Positions 33,988 through 46,667 of a DNA stretch of 64,000 nt are shown piece by piece (within the stretch, counting starts at the first letter, position 1; each line of letters begins with the position of its first letter). The translations under genes and the position numbers were made by a program. A model generated the notes under the pieces. It saw only the letters and a program-made list of their open reading frames with translations, ran no database searches and had not been told where the DNA came from. Origin of the DNA: Toxoplasma gondii ME49 (lineage: Eukaryota > Apicomplexa > Conoidasida > Eucoccidiorida > Sarcocystidae); NCBI RefSeq assembly GCF_000006565.2, contig NC_031480.1:3631529-3695528 (forward strand), written 5' to 3'.

Positions 33988-36900
33988 TTTGAAGAACGGA
34001 AACTGGCCGGAAGCGACCGGAGCGCGAGAAACCACTCGGAGAAGCGCCCTCGCTGAACTGGCGCGACAGCAGACGCGAGAAGCGCTGCAATGGAGGGAGA
34101 CACAAAGAAGGACGAGCGGGAGAAAGACGCGGATGTGAAGTTCTTCTGCGTGTGTTCGTGGTCGATGCAGTGGATGGTGGACGAAAAAAACGGAGTTTGT
34201 CTTTAAAGGGTGAGGCAAGAAGGCGTCTGAGAAGGAAGGAGAGGCTTGGAAGTAACGGAACTCCCAGAGAAAAAAGGACGAATTTCCAAAGAGTACGCGT
34301 GGTGCAAAGACACTTGCGCTTGGTCGCGGCTCAACAGAACGAGGAAACGCGACTTTTCTTCAGATACTGAAACACACACGCCCTTGCAGAGCAGAGACAC
34401 AGCAGAGCGAACGCCTCGAGAAAAAAGAAAGCGTGAAAAACCCGACTCTCAAACCACACAGAGTGACACAGCAGACCGAAGCTTAACGTTCCTACGGGAT
34501 GGGCGTGCACGAACAAGACTCTCGAACGGGAGTAGAAAGAAGAGAACTGGCGGGTGTGTTTCACAAAAGGAAGTTATATTATCCGAAAGGAGGCCTTGCG
34601 GAGCGTAGCTTGAAAGAGAGCAGTTTGGACGGCGGGACGGGGAGCATTTCCCTGAAAGCTGACTTGAGGCAAAGAACCTCTCTCGAAATGGGCCGAGTTG
34701 TGCGCGGTGTCAACCAAACGTGAAGACGCAGAGCGGAAGACGTCTGTCGAAGACACGAAGGAGAAGAGCCCCATCCTTGCTCGCTTTAAGTTCCGAGTCG
34801 TCGGATTTTCGCCGCAGAAAACGGTGGAATGAAGAGCTGAGACCGGTGCAGCTCGCAACCGCCGTGGCTGCGGAGCTGTTTCGGTCACCGAGGTGGACGG
34901 GAAGGTTCGGAGAGGACGCGTTTCTGGAGGGGACCTGGCGTGATGAAGGAAGAGCAAGCACCGGAAAACGCTGAAAACTGGAGAAAACAGCTTAAAAACA
35001 CGACTGTGTGTCGGGGAACTACACAGCCAACGAGTGCGGTCCGCCTGGCGGGAGCGAAGTAATCTGGGCAGCGACACGGACGCAGGGGCTGCGGTCAGGT
35101 TCGCAAAACTCTGGTTTTGACAAGACTCAAAATAAGCGGGAGAAAGCGAAACGAAGAGTCCTGGGTGGAAGACGTGAAAAACGGAAAACGACACCGCCAG
35201 GCCGCCGTTCTTTCCACGCTGTTTCCGTAGAAGCCTAGGATCGATTCTGGAGCGTGTCAGGATGAGAGCAGCTGGGTGAACCGCAGGGGATTCGGGAAAA
35301 AAAGCGACGAGGAAGCCTGGCAATTTCAACGCATAAAAGAAAGCCACATGTCTTTCAGACAAACGCCACGTGTAAGTGGGAGAATTCAAGGACGGGAGGA
35401 AAAGGCTGCTCAGCGGGCTTAGCTCGCTTCCCGTGCTGCAAGCACCCGAACCCCCGACTTCTTTCGTCGCCGACCATGTGTACGCCGAATCTTCGGCGTT
35501 TTCCTCGCGGTTTCTCTCGTTCAGTGCGACTGCTTTCTTCGAAGAAGACTATTTCCGCAGAAAAGCGAAATAACGGCTACCGCCGTCTGTGTCTCGGGGG
35601 GTTTACCTTCCCTACCGCCACGAACCCCCTGAACAGTTTTTACACGGTGCCGACGACGTCGCACCTGTCAGCGACGACTGCCGGTGACAAGCTTTCTTCT
35701 GCTTTTGTGTGAAGACTCTGTTGTCTCGCGAAAAGCCGCAGCGCTGAAGATCGCCCTAATCGATCGAGGTGATGTGCATCTTCGCCTTTACACAGAGAGA
35801 GCCGTATATGCAGACCAGACTGCGGTAAAAAAGGGATAGGTCACCGAATATAGCGAAAACATCGCGCTATGCTCCGGAAAGCAACACGGTACACGCTGGA
35901 AACAGAGGACTCCTCTTCATTTCAGAGGAGTAACAATAAACCACTCAAGGGGCGATGGTGACTACCTGTGCGTCAGACGCGCGGTTCCACGCGCCAAGAG
36001 CAGCTACACTGTTAAAAAGGGTAAACTTTTAATGAAACGCGGCTAGGTGCGACGAAAGCAGCTGCAGTTCGGTGTGAGTTGCACTGCGGAAAAGTGTGTT
36101 GTTTGCCAGGTGACGTTGTCGATCGGGTTGTCTGTCACCGGAGAGCGAATCTCGGCATTCCGGAGAAGTCATGTGAGCGAGGGGGAAATTCGAATCACCT
36201 TGGGAGAATGTGAGAGTCACGCACTCGCCAGCATCACACGAAGGCGATCGACGTTGGCAACTGGCAAACAATGCAGTTTTCCGTGGTGTGAGTGTTATCA
36301 AGAGTCCCTGTACAACGGGTTGTGCTTACTGGATTCTCGGTTTGAGGAACGGAGTCCTCCGTTTACAGTTTGTGGCTTTCGACTCGCGCGTTGCATCCGA
36401 AAGCACATGGCTTGGAGAAAGCGTCCTCCAACGCCGCAAAACGGAGAAGGACCGAGAGATGAGGGGACATTCGATCACGGAATATAACGGTACTCTCCTG
36501 CATGTAACGGTAAACGCTGAAAACCGCGGACCGCATGGTGGACCAAGGCGGAAAACGAGGTGATCGCAGAACAAGCCAGCAACTCCGAGGTACGGTTGCC
36601 GAGAAACACGTCTGCACCGTTACTGGTGCCGGACGCCATTACAATCGATTTCTGCCGCAGCGGAGTTGTCCTCTGGACCAGGCGACGGCAGCGCGAGATT
36701 TCTGAGAAATCGCTGAAGCAACTTCTTAAAGCGTACGAGCACGCACTCCTTCTTCGTGGCACAGAGTAGAGAAACGTCGTTCCACTCTTCGTTAAGCGTC
36801 CTGACTCCTCTACGTGCCTTTCTGTTTGTGCTGACGTAGAGAGATGCGGGAAGTCGTGCGGCACAAGCACGCCGAAACAAGTGTGCACCATTAATTTGTT

Positions 36901-38070
36901 ATGGTGCTCGGTGGAGGCTGTAGAAAGAATGATATAATGCCACCTCTGGTGGACACTCACGCGATGCACGGTGACACAGTGTGTCGAGGCTCTGCACGCA
37001 CGTGTCTCAAGAAGCGACGTTTTTATGCGTAAGCCTGCATTCTATGAAATGGACATATGCGTCGACGTTTTGCCTCACCCTTGCCAGTAAACGACGTCTC
37101 ACAGGTTCGAGCTGATGCTCGGTTAGACCGTGACGGACTAGGCAGACGCGGGACACTTGCGGAACTTTCTCAACGAACCATCGGGATTTCTCCGCGCCGC
37201 GAGTACAACACGTATCTCCACCTGTTCATTTATTCTGGTACTTTCTGTTGTTTTCGAGGCTATTGTACCGATTCCTGTTGTCACTCGTGATAACGAGAGG
37301 AAATGACCCCTCATATGCTACTGTGATCAGAACCATCGTACAAAGCGTAATATTGCGTGAGGTTTATTCACACGTTTGCTCCTGTTAATAAATGCGAACA
37401 TTTCGGCACCATCGAAGCACTGACGTGTGTCGTCTGTTGGAGCGTCTAAACATCGCGTGGTGGCTAGCTGTAAAGAGTCTGTCGAGCTTCGTCACCAGTT
37501 TATTTCCCTGGAAAAAGGGAAAGTCTTTGCCACGAAACTTCGGCTGTCGGTTGTGGGTTCACGATTTGCCGTTCACGTCATTTTCCCGCTGTGCCCGATT
37601 TGAAAGGCGTCGAGCTGCCAAATGTAACACGACAAACACGCAGATGTATCCAGAGAAACTCCAGCAAACACGCGTAGTTGTGAGTCGCACTCAGAGGCGC
37701 TTGGCACGTTCACTCTTTCGCAGTCTTTGTGTCGCCTCTCTCGCGGGTCTCAGAACGTAGCCTGCCTCCCTCAAAACTGCCCCGCACTCATCGCAGCAGA
37801 GATCCCACACGCCTTCGTACGGGGTGTACCCCCCTGTCTCGGTCGCGTTACCCTCGGATCCGCGTCTCTGCGAATCGCTCTTTCACTCTCGCTTCATCCT
37901 TAAGACCCCGCCTGCACCCGACCAGACTCAATTTGCTTTTGGACCGCTCGGACACGCACAACGCCACTCCCTTTCCTAGGAACAGACCTCACAGAACTGC
38001 TTGCACGTTGGAACGCGTCTGCAAGTTCGAAAAGGCTGAATTCGGAAGTCTCCCGTCCTGAGTTCCCTTC
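33988..38070. other. 4.1-kb spacer upstream of Maf1
   Basis: The region lies between the Maf1 start (-) and the SMARCD-like stop (-), so it should hold the Maf1 promoter and leader and the SMARCD-like 3' end. It has no TA tracts, unlike the flanking genes. Open frames up to 271 codons (minus, 34574-35389) and 146 codons (plus, 36047-36487) lack splice partners and convincing composition. No gene is called; a non-coding transcript or an unusually long leader is possible. Confidence 0.4.
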
Positions 38071-41000
38071 CTACCCCATGTGTCCGCCTGGCCTCATCAG
38101 GTCCGGGGCCCCAGGATGCATGCCGGCGCCGGTCCAGAACTGGCCTGGACCCATGTGGGGCGGCATACCCTGCCCCTGGGGACCCGCTGGGGTCCACGAG
38201 GCACCCATGCCCCCACCCGCCATGAGACCGTGTTGTGGCTGCATCATTTGCATCGGAATGCCGCCGCCCATCGGCCCGTGCGTGTAGACCCCTGGGACGC
38301 CCATCCCCATAGGGGGCCTTCTTCCTGTCTCCACCCGCCCCACAGTCTGGTGGTAGGGTCCCGCGGGCCTCGCGGGGTTTCCTGGCCCGTGGGGCCCCGC
38401 TACCCCGGGGGTCTGGAGCCCCTGGGACACACCCCCTGGCATCACTGGAGTCACCGCGAACTGCGAAGGAGGAGGCCCCAAGTGCGCCGGCGGCTTGACC
38501 CCGCCAGGGGCGACGAAGCCAGAGCCTGAAACCCCAGAGAGGTCCCCAGAGACCCCCAGCGCGGGAGGCTCCGGGGTCGCTGCCCCCGCCGAGCTCTGCG
38601 CGTCGTGTGCAGGTCCACCTGCAGCTGCTGCAGCGGAAGGAAAGCCACCTGCGCCCGCGGCGCCAGAAGGAAACGAGGGAGAAGCGGAGCTTCCCGGTGA
38701 CATCTGGGGCTCCTCCTTCTTCTTCACATGGCGAGTACCCCCCGTAGGTCGCGGCCGGTGGCTGCTGCTCGCGCCCCCACTTGCTAGGCCCGTGCCCCCC
38801 GTACGGGGTTTCACAGGGCGAGAAGAGGCCCCTGCAGACCCAGCAGTGCCTTGACCAGATCCTGAGGCTCCATCCGCATTCTACAAGCATGCACACACAC
38901 ACACACAGAAAACAAGTGCAAAGGCAGACATGTCTAGATATGTTTAGTATGCACATTTGGTGTACCTATAGGTATAGGTTATAGGGGTGAAGAAAGCAAG
39001 ACATTAGGGAAGGTGGAGGCAGAGGGGACGCAATGTAGAAATGCCTCGAACCGGAAGAAGACAACGGGGGAATGAAAGAAAACACAGGAATTGATGATGA
39101 GAAGAACCGAGGAACAAGACTCATACAAGAAAACGAAGTACACGTTTCGATCCAGACACTCTGTGATTAAGGATATCACAAACTCACATGACTGTACGCC
39201 GAATTTTTGCACCCGAGATTGACGAAAAAGTGTAAAGGAACAGAATCCACGTGTGCCCTGGTCGACCTAAAGAAAGGCCTGTCTCGTTGTAGAAATAAAC
39301 ATCTGTACATCTACGTGTATATCTCTCCATATATACCTATGTATGTTTCTCCATACAGATCTACATGGATTTCTTTCAAGAAATAGTCGCCGAGTTTCGA
39401 AATGTTTTGCTCACCTCGCGTTGTCGCTTTCTCGGATCCGGGATGTTGAAGGAAGACAGCACCTTGCTGCAACACACGAGGGAAATCGAATAACGTACAA
39501 AGTCCGCGATGACTCCAAGAGAAGCAGTGCCACCACCCCAGGACTTCTTGCCGCTGACGCAAAGCAACGCTGTCCACTTGTGTCCTGATCGACTTTGAAA
39601 GGACAGTCTCGTCTACAGATATATACACATTTATATAAATATATATATATATATAAATATATAGATATATTTGTATATGTATATATATTTGTATATACAT
39701 ACGCTTGTGTGCACATCTGTATTGACACAAATGTGTACACATATTGTTCGTCAAGGACATATATGGGTGTGCACGCAGGGGACAAAGCTCACCACACTTG
39801 GTCTTCGTATGAGACGTTTCGCTTTTGCAGGTAGCGCTGAACAGCTCTTGGAACCCAGGGCTGCGGCACAGGAGGCACAAGAAACAGACACGAATGCTGT
39901 CGCACGAACGAAGGCCAAAGTTTCTTGCAGCTGGAGCGATTTCACCCGTGAGCTGTCGCTACACCGCGGCTAAAGTTTCCAGCGTGAAATGCCCTCGGAG
40001 CTGCTCAGACAGGAAGGCGACCCCCCCTCCCCTCGCTTCTGTCTGTTCTTCCCGAAACAAGCAGAGAGCGAGAACCGGCACCCTTTCGAGGAAGGTCGAG
40101 ACGCATAGAGTTTGCTCTCTCTTTGCGAGCACTTCGGTTTACTCACCGACGTGTAATAGGCAGCTGTGCGTTGCCGCGTGTTGTAGTCGTAAACGAAGTC
40201 TTCGTCCAAAAGCGCCTCGGAGATGTCCGGCAGTGTCTGCGACAGCTGCTGGTTGAGGAACTGACGCATTGAAGAAAACAAGGAAAACAACTATTTAAAG
40301 ACGAAGAAAGACAGCTCGAAACTCGCGTTTCCTTTTTTCTTTCTTGTTGACAACCCCTCGACCTGACGGAAGCCTTCTTCAACAAATTCTCGCATCAACG
40401 TCACGAGTTGAAAAATACACGCGAGCACTCTCGCCCATTTGAGTCCACGGTTCCCCCCCTCACCTTCGTGTATACTTTGCGGCTCGGCTTCCCTTCGCGC
40501 GTGTCTCAGAATCCGGAGTACCAGTACAAACCGTTCTAACATCTTGTTCTTTCTCTCTTCTCTTACCTCAGGGAAGAGAAACGAGGTGCCTGAAACCTGT
40601 CCTGCACCACCCGCACCGGTGTCTCTTCCCCGAGAGTCGACCTGCCGAGCGGTTCGACACTTTCTCCCCCTTTTTCTCACCGCTAGTGGATTGTTTGCGA
40701 ATCCTTTGTAGAGGTTCAAGTACATGACTCTTTGCTGGAGTTTCTCCATTTCCTCTCGGAGCTTCTGATCCACCTCGTCGCTGCGTTGTTGCACGCGGAG
40801 AATGTGTTGCAGCAGCGCCTGCTCGTCTTCTGTCTGCTCCTCGCCGCGGCCGCGTCTCTGCGCCGGCGCCTGGTTCGCTTTCGGCGCCAGACAAGCCGCG
40901 CTGGCGAGCTGCAGCTGCTGCAGCTGTGTCTGGCTGGACAGCTGCTGCAGGACCTGTTGCTGGCTGGACAGCCAGGGGTCGAGACCCAGGACGCAGCAGC

Positions 41001-44000
41001 TCGTCGCCATGTTCTGCAGGAGTGTCTCCACCGCTGACGCCCAGAGCACGGCGCTCCCGCCCGGCAGGCTGGCCGACGCGCCGCCCTGACCGGCGCTGCA
41101 GGCGCTCCAGCCTGCGCCGGCGGTGTCGAGGCACTCGAGTGTGAACTCGTACGCCTGCTCGTTGTCGATCCAGTCTCCTCGCAGCTTGAGAGGGTGTGAA
41201 ATGCAGACGGGACTGGGAGGCAGCAACTGACTTCGCAGCAGACGCGGCAAGTCTGCGAAGCAAAAGTGCTCGACATGCGCCCCGAAAACCTAAACCCAAA
41301 AAGGAACAGGTCCACACGCGCGGAAAGACTGCGAAGAACGAGAGCGACAAAGAGCCACAGAAAGGCTCGTGGGGGACAGAGAAAGATAGCGAGACGCGGA
41401 GACAGAAACGCTGTGGACGGATGTCGAGCAGGCGAACCGACAAAAAAAGAGGCAGGTTTGAAGGCGTGAGCTGTCACATACCGAAGCGAACCGAACACCG
41501 AAGAAAAGGCGCCGAAGGGTCTCCTGACTTCTCCTCAGTTGACACGTCGCACAGTTGTCACCGCAAAAAAAACGATCGCACACACAAATTCCTTGACGCG
41601 TTCAACTCTCGAGATCACCTCACAAATATCCACAGCAATTAAAACGCCTCCATAAAAGAACACATAACTAAAAAAAAGTCCACATTTATATTTATATATT
41701 CGTATATGTTTTTATAGATTTATATATTTGTATACGATTTCTTCGTTGCAGTGACCTATGTACTCTCAGCAATTCGAGGAATCCCCGTCGCGCTGAGATC
41801 TACGTCCGAAGCGAAACGTCTCTCTCATTCAGTAGGACGAAAATACGCGGCTCTTTATGGACGAAAGCATTTGACTTTATGGTCACTTGGACAGCTGGGA
41901 GGTCGCCGCCCACGGCGAAGCTTTCGACAGAAAAAGGATGCGTTTCCTGGGTGTCTTTCGAGCCTTTTCTGCTTCGCTTGGTCTTTCCGCAGGGTCTTCC
42001 GCACTCAGTCTAAATTGGGAGACATTTTTATCGCATGCACTGTGTTTACCGCTTGCAGCACTGCGTCGGTGCGAGCGTAGAGAATGCCTGCAGGATCTAC
42101 TGTGGAAGTCGCGGATTTCCTCGCCTCTCCGGAGGCAGCCGACGGACTCGAGTCCTTGCTGTCCAGCGGAGTCTTTTCGCTCTTCGCTTCAGACAGAAGC
42201 AGATCGTTCGCCATCACGTGCGTCCAGATCGCTCGCAGCACCCCGCAGAGCGACATCTGCTGCTTTCCGCCGCACAACGCGGACAGAGGCTCGCTCAACT
42301 GAAAAAGGGAGAGACAACAGAGGCGCGAGAAAGAGGTGAGAGGAAGAAGAGGCCGACGGGAGACGGAGAGGAAAGCGAAGCAGTGAAAGAGAGAAGGAGA
42401 GAACGAGGCCTGGAGAGAGAGGACGAAAGGCAACGACGGAGGCACAAGAGAGAAGACGAGAAAACGCAGAATGCGAGGAGAGAAGGCGATCACGGAAGCC
42501 CTGTGGAGAGCAACCCAGGGAGACACGGAGAAGGGAAAGGCGAAGCCGCCGACAGAAACCGAGGAAAAAGACAGAGGCGCAGAGGCGGCCGTGTCAATGC
42601 AGTGCTTACTCTGAATGTGGGCGTTCGGTAGTTGATGAAGAAGAGAATTTTCAGAGGCATCTCCCTGCTGCCTTTGCGGTGGATCGACAGTCCGTCGAAG
42701 AGCGAAGCTGCGAGCGAACCGGTCGTGCGGCTGTCCCAGACGACCGTTTCCTCTGGAGTGAGGATCATCACTCGCGAGAAAAAAGACGAAAATCGAGGAG
42801 TGAAAACGCTCGATCCGGGACCTCCAACGCTGTGGTTCACAGCCGTCTGAAAAACACAAAGCAACCCAACTCGGGAAGCGACATGTGGACAAGGCGTCGA
42901 GCCCCAACAGACTCCAAGCACAACGCGAGGACGCAGAATCGACTCCCCGACATTCCCCAGGATTCCTTTCTCTGTGCCTCTCTTCTTCCCCGTGCCTCTC
43001 CTTCTCCCTCTCATCTCTCTGTCTCCACCGCTGTCTCCGCTTCTCTCTCGCCGCAGTCTCACATCTTGCTTCTCCATGCTGACGGCTTTGATGTACAGGC
43101 ACCATGAGGGCGGGGGTGTATGTACATCGGAGGATTCGACGGGAGGGGGACATGCGCCTTTCTTTCCGTCGTCGAGCGCGACTTGCGCGCCGAGTTTTTC
43201 AGGACCCCCTCCTTCAGCACTTGCAGACTGAGCATTCGCGAGGGCCGCGGCCGCCAGCGAAGCCGAAAGGGCGTCTGGCTGCGGCGCATGCTGCTCAAAT
43301 GCGGAGTACGCCGGCGGCTGGTGTTCGTGTGTGTTGTAGATGAAGACCCGCAGGCGCCGCCGCGACAGCAGCGTCGGCAGCACCTGAAAAAGTATCGAAA
43401 ACCAGAAAACATGATATATACTCGGAGAGAATGTGCAGAGGCTCTTGCGAGAGGACGAGAAAAAAGGTGTACGCAAAAAAACATACCGACATCCACCCTC
43501 CGCTGTAGCCCACAGAGAGTCTTGGGGGAAATGGAGAAAAAAAGCTGGATTTTGAAAAAACCAGAAAGTGTCGGAAAAATCTCCCGCTGCAGGTTCCAAA
43601 ACGTTTTTTCATTCTCTATACTTCTTTCCTGTGTTTTCTCCCTTTGGATTTTATCGTCGTCAACTCCTTCCTCCCCTTTTTGTCGTTTTTCTCGACCAGT
43701 TTCACTTCTTCTATTCCGCTGGAACCCTCTCTCCTTGTTCCCTTCCTTTGCCTCCACAAGGATGTGCACGTTTTCTTTGTTTTCACTTTCTCCACCTGCT
43801 TTGTCTTTTTAACCTCGTAATCTCCTGCCTTCTCCCCCAGTTCTCCGCCATCTTCACCGCCTTTTCTTCCGCGCAACTTCCTTTCTTGACGCACAATTCG
43901 ACTGCTGGTGTGGAGACTGGGGTAGCAAGCGTCTCGTAGATTCGTGACGAGATGCTCAACTGCCTCATCCATCTCGTGCTGCAGTTCGCGGAGCGCGAGG

Positions 44001-44844
44001 GATTCTCTGTAGAGCTCGGGGCAAACCTTCTCCACCTACAACATATAAACAAAAAAAGCATCGTCTTCTTCCAACAGATACGCTCTCCTCTTCATCCAGA
44101 CCAAACTCACGCACAAAACATCGAAAAAAGAGACACAGGCGACATTCATGCATCTCTTCAACACACACAGTTCCACATACACATCTGCGTACACATGTTT
44201 CATGTATATATATATATATATATGTATATTTATATATATATCTATATGAATAGAATAGAGGAAATACGTACATACATATTTATACACGTACACGCATACG
44301 CATACAGAGAGGGAACTCTGTGTCTATGTTAAGACGAGGAACACTCCCCCCCCCTCTGGAGATAGGTTACGAAAGAGGCCTCAGTCGAAATTCGTGTAGA
44401 TCTGGAAGATGATATTCCACAAGTTTTTCCCCGTTCTCTCTGTCTCGTCCGCTTCTGTCTCTCCATGTCCCGTTCGTCTTCTCTCCTCCACACCCAGACG
44501 CGTTCTTTCTCTTCTGCTGTCCCTCCTCCGCTGTCTGTGTGGTGCGGTGTACATACACATTCCGGCACATCAATGCACGGGGCGAGTCCGGTTCCCTTCG
44601 TTTCGCGTTTTCCAGAGAGAGGCGAAGTTCCTGACTGTTTGGAGGAGACGGTGGAGTGCCCTTTCTGCCTGAGAGAAGCGTTGGCAGCTGTCGATGCACT
44701 CGAAGGCTTCTTCGCGCATGCAGACGCAGAGCCCGCGACAGACCGCGCCGCGGCAGACGCCGGAAAGGTCTCGTTTTGCGGTCGACAAGAGGCGCCGTCC
44801 ACAGAGGCCTGAGAGGCGGCGGGAACTCCAGAAGAAGGCGTCAT
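38071..44844 (-). CDS. SMARCD/BAF60-like SWI/SNF subunit with SWIB domain
   Basis: This is a homologue of the BAF60/Rsc6/Snf12 subunit that bridges transcription factors and the SWI/SNF remodeller. Ten exons, all phase-compatible: 44844-44557, 44035-43895, 43383-43063, 42846-42610, 42298-42050, 41289-40681, 40260-40147, 39860-39793, 39466-39415 and 38880-38071, about 962 residues. The start lies in CCAAAATGACG. Family landmarks occur in the usual order. These are the N-terminal helix (ELYRESLALRELQHEMDEAV), the strand RRRLRVFIYNTHE and the segment MPLKILFFINYRTPTF. The SWIB domain follows (LCGVLRAIWTHVM, then an insert, then VFGAHVEHFCFADLPRLLR, LLPPSPV). The C-terminal part has KLREEMEKLQQRVMYLNLY, FLNQQLSQTLPD and PWVPRAVQRYLQKR. 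Additions are a Gln-rich stretch in exon 6 and a Pro/Gly/Met-rich tail of about 270 residues in the last exon. The donor of exon 2 (GTGCGT) is the weakest junction. Confidence 0.88.
39636..39692. repeat. TA-rich tract in SMARCD-like intron
   Basis: TA/TAAA run in the intron between the PWVPRAVQRY exon and the next short exon. Confidence 0.9.
44202..44245. repeat. (TA)n tract in SMARCD-like intron 1
   Basis: TA run with short interruptions between exons 1 and 2. Confidence 0.92.
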
Positions 44845-46667
44845 TTTGGAATCGACGACGAAAAAAGGAGGGGGGTATGGGGAGAGGACAGGGAAGAGGA
44901 TGGAGCAGAGGACAGGGAAGAGAGAAAATCCTTCAGAGGCGTGAGGGCAGATCTGACGTCGAATCTTTGTTGGGGCACCCCCAGCGAATTCAGGAGAGAT
45001 TCAAGCGACGGAAGAGACGAGAGCGGGGTGTACAGACGCAGGAGACACAAGGGCGACGGACAAAAGGAAACAGGAAGGGGTGTTGCGCTCTTGAGAGAGA
45101 AGATGCAGAGGAAAGGAGACAAGACAAGCAGAAAATAAAGGACGAAGGAAGCGCGAAAGGGAAGAAGAGAAGAGAAAAGGAAAACAACGAAGAAAGAAGA
45201 GAGAACACCGCGCTGACAAAGGAGGGGGAGAAGAGAAGAGCTTCGTCGCCTTCTCCCCCCCAGAGAGAAGAGACGTTCAGGCGGATGTCTACTCAGGAGG
45301 CCGTTTTACGGTACGAAATTCCTTCCGTTCACAACCAAGAAAGTGACGAGTCTTGATCTTCACACTTTTGACCGCAAGGCAGAAGACGACGGAGCCTAAC
45401 GTCGTGTTTTCCTCCGGAGTCGACTCCGAGAAACTCCGCATTCTGGAGACGCCGCGCCCGCCTCAAAGAAAAAACAAACGAAAGAGATCGTTTCGTGAAA
45501 CTGTATGAAAGTTGCTGATGTCTTCCTCTCTGCTTCTCTCTCCCTTCTCTCGCGTCTGCCCTTGCATGCGTTCACAGCCGTTCGGGAGATTGTGCCTCCT
45601 GGACATCTCGGCGACAGCTTTGAGAGACAAGGTCGGAGAATGTTCTTTGTTGAAACGAGTTCTTTCGGTTGACGCGTTTTCTTCTCAGAGAGAGCAACGA
45701 AACTGCGGCGAAGGAAGATCTTTTTTCTGAGTCTCGCCGCTTGGCCTCGCCTTGTCGCTTGCGCCGTCTCAAAAGAACAGCTTCTTAGTCTCTGCCGGAA
45801 GGGCCGGTCGACACACCAGTGGGGTGTCCCCGTTCTCCTTTCGGGCGTGTTGGGCTCCAAAAGGGCTCAGCAAGAAGTCAGAGAAAAAGGCTTGGTTTCC
45901 TTACGAAAACCGTCCTCTCCGACTTCTTTTTCCTCGACTTCCGGCACCAGTTCGTCTCCGCTCCGCTGCGCGCAGCGCCCGGCGGCGGTCGACCCAGGAA
46001 ATTGTTCCAGATCCCTTTCTCTCAGCCAACGCTGAAGCACTCAGTCCTCTCCGCTCTTCACTCCACGCGCTCGCATATATATATATATATCCCTATATCT
46101 ATATATTTATGCATATATATATATACATATATACGTATGTATATTTAATTTTATGCATCCTGCGTCTACGCCGTTACGTCCCCAAGTATTCTGCGTGCTG
46201 GATTTTACGTCCAACACGATCTACACTTACGCATATACACGTATGCATACTTGCAGAGACGTGTATGTATACACAGGGTTTGTATGTGAATCTGCATCTT
46301 CAATGATATTGAGAGGCATGCAGTTGCTTCAGTGTGTCTGTGTGTGTGTCTCGCAAGCGACTTGCCTGCGTTGTCTCCCTGTCAATTTTTGCGAAGAGCT
46401 GGACGAAAACGCGTTCTCTGAAGCATTCTCTTGACTCCTATCCTGATTTTTCGGAGGAACCTTGGACCCCCACTCTCTTTTTTTCAAGGTCGCTGGGTCC
46501 CCAAATTCTCTCTCCGTCTTCAACAGAGTCGCCGCCTTCCACTTGCTGCACAGACAGCTCGTTTCAACGTTTCCTGCAGCCGTCTCCCTCTCCTTCACTG
46601 AGAGAATGTCACAAGCTTCAGCCTCTCTGAGGCTGCTCTCTGCCTGGTCGCCTTCCTTTCTCTTCAG
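44845..46667. promoter_or_regulatory. Divergent spacer before SMARCD-like and SET-domain genes
   Basis: The SMARCD-like gene starts leftward at 44844 and the SET gene runs rightward, so both promoters should lie here, along with the unresolved 5' exon(s) of the SET gene. From about 44866 to 45245 the plus strand is almost all purine, encoding only low-complexity Arg/Glu/Lys frames. An AGAGACG motif occurs at 45269-45275. A strong acceptor at 45580 (GTTCACAG) opens a short frame that may be a 5' exon. TA tracts lie at about 46073-46143. Confidence 0.45.
46073..46143. repeat. TA-rich tracts
   Basis: Adjacent TA runs with short interruptions, upstream of the first tentative SET-gene exon. Confidence 0.93.

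Noticed and set aside
34574..35389. 271-codon minus-strand frame upstream of Maf1
   Set aside because: Compositionally odd (Phe/Ser/Arg-rich), no start context, no domains; probably leader or spacer.
41458..41520. Candidate micro-exon in the SMARCD-like gene (minus strand, ETLRRLFFGVRFAS)
   Set aside because: It resembles the family, but its phase does not match the next exon. The acceptor at 41290 gives a better family match (VFGAHVEHFCFADLP) in the correct phase.
45396..45860. 154-codon minus-strand frame between SMARCD-like and SET genes
   Set aside because: No splice sites or start context, basic low-complexity product; not supported as a gene.
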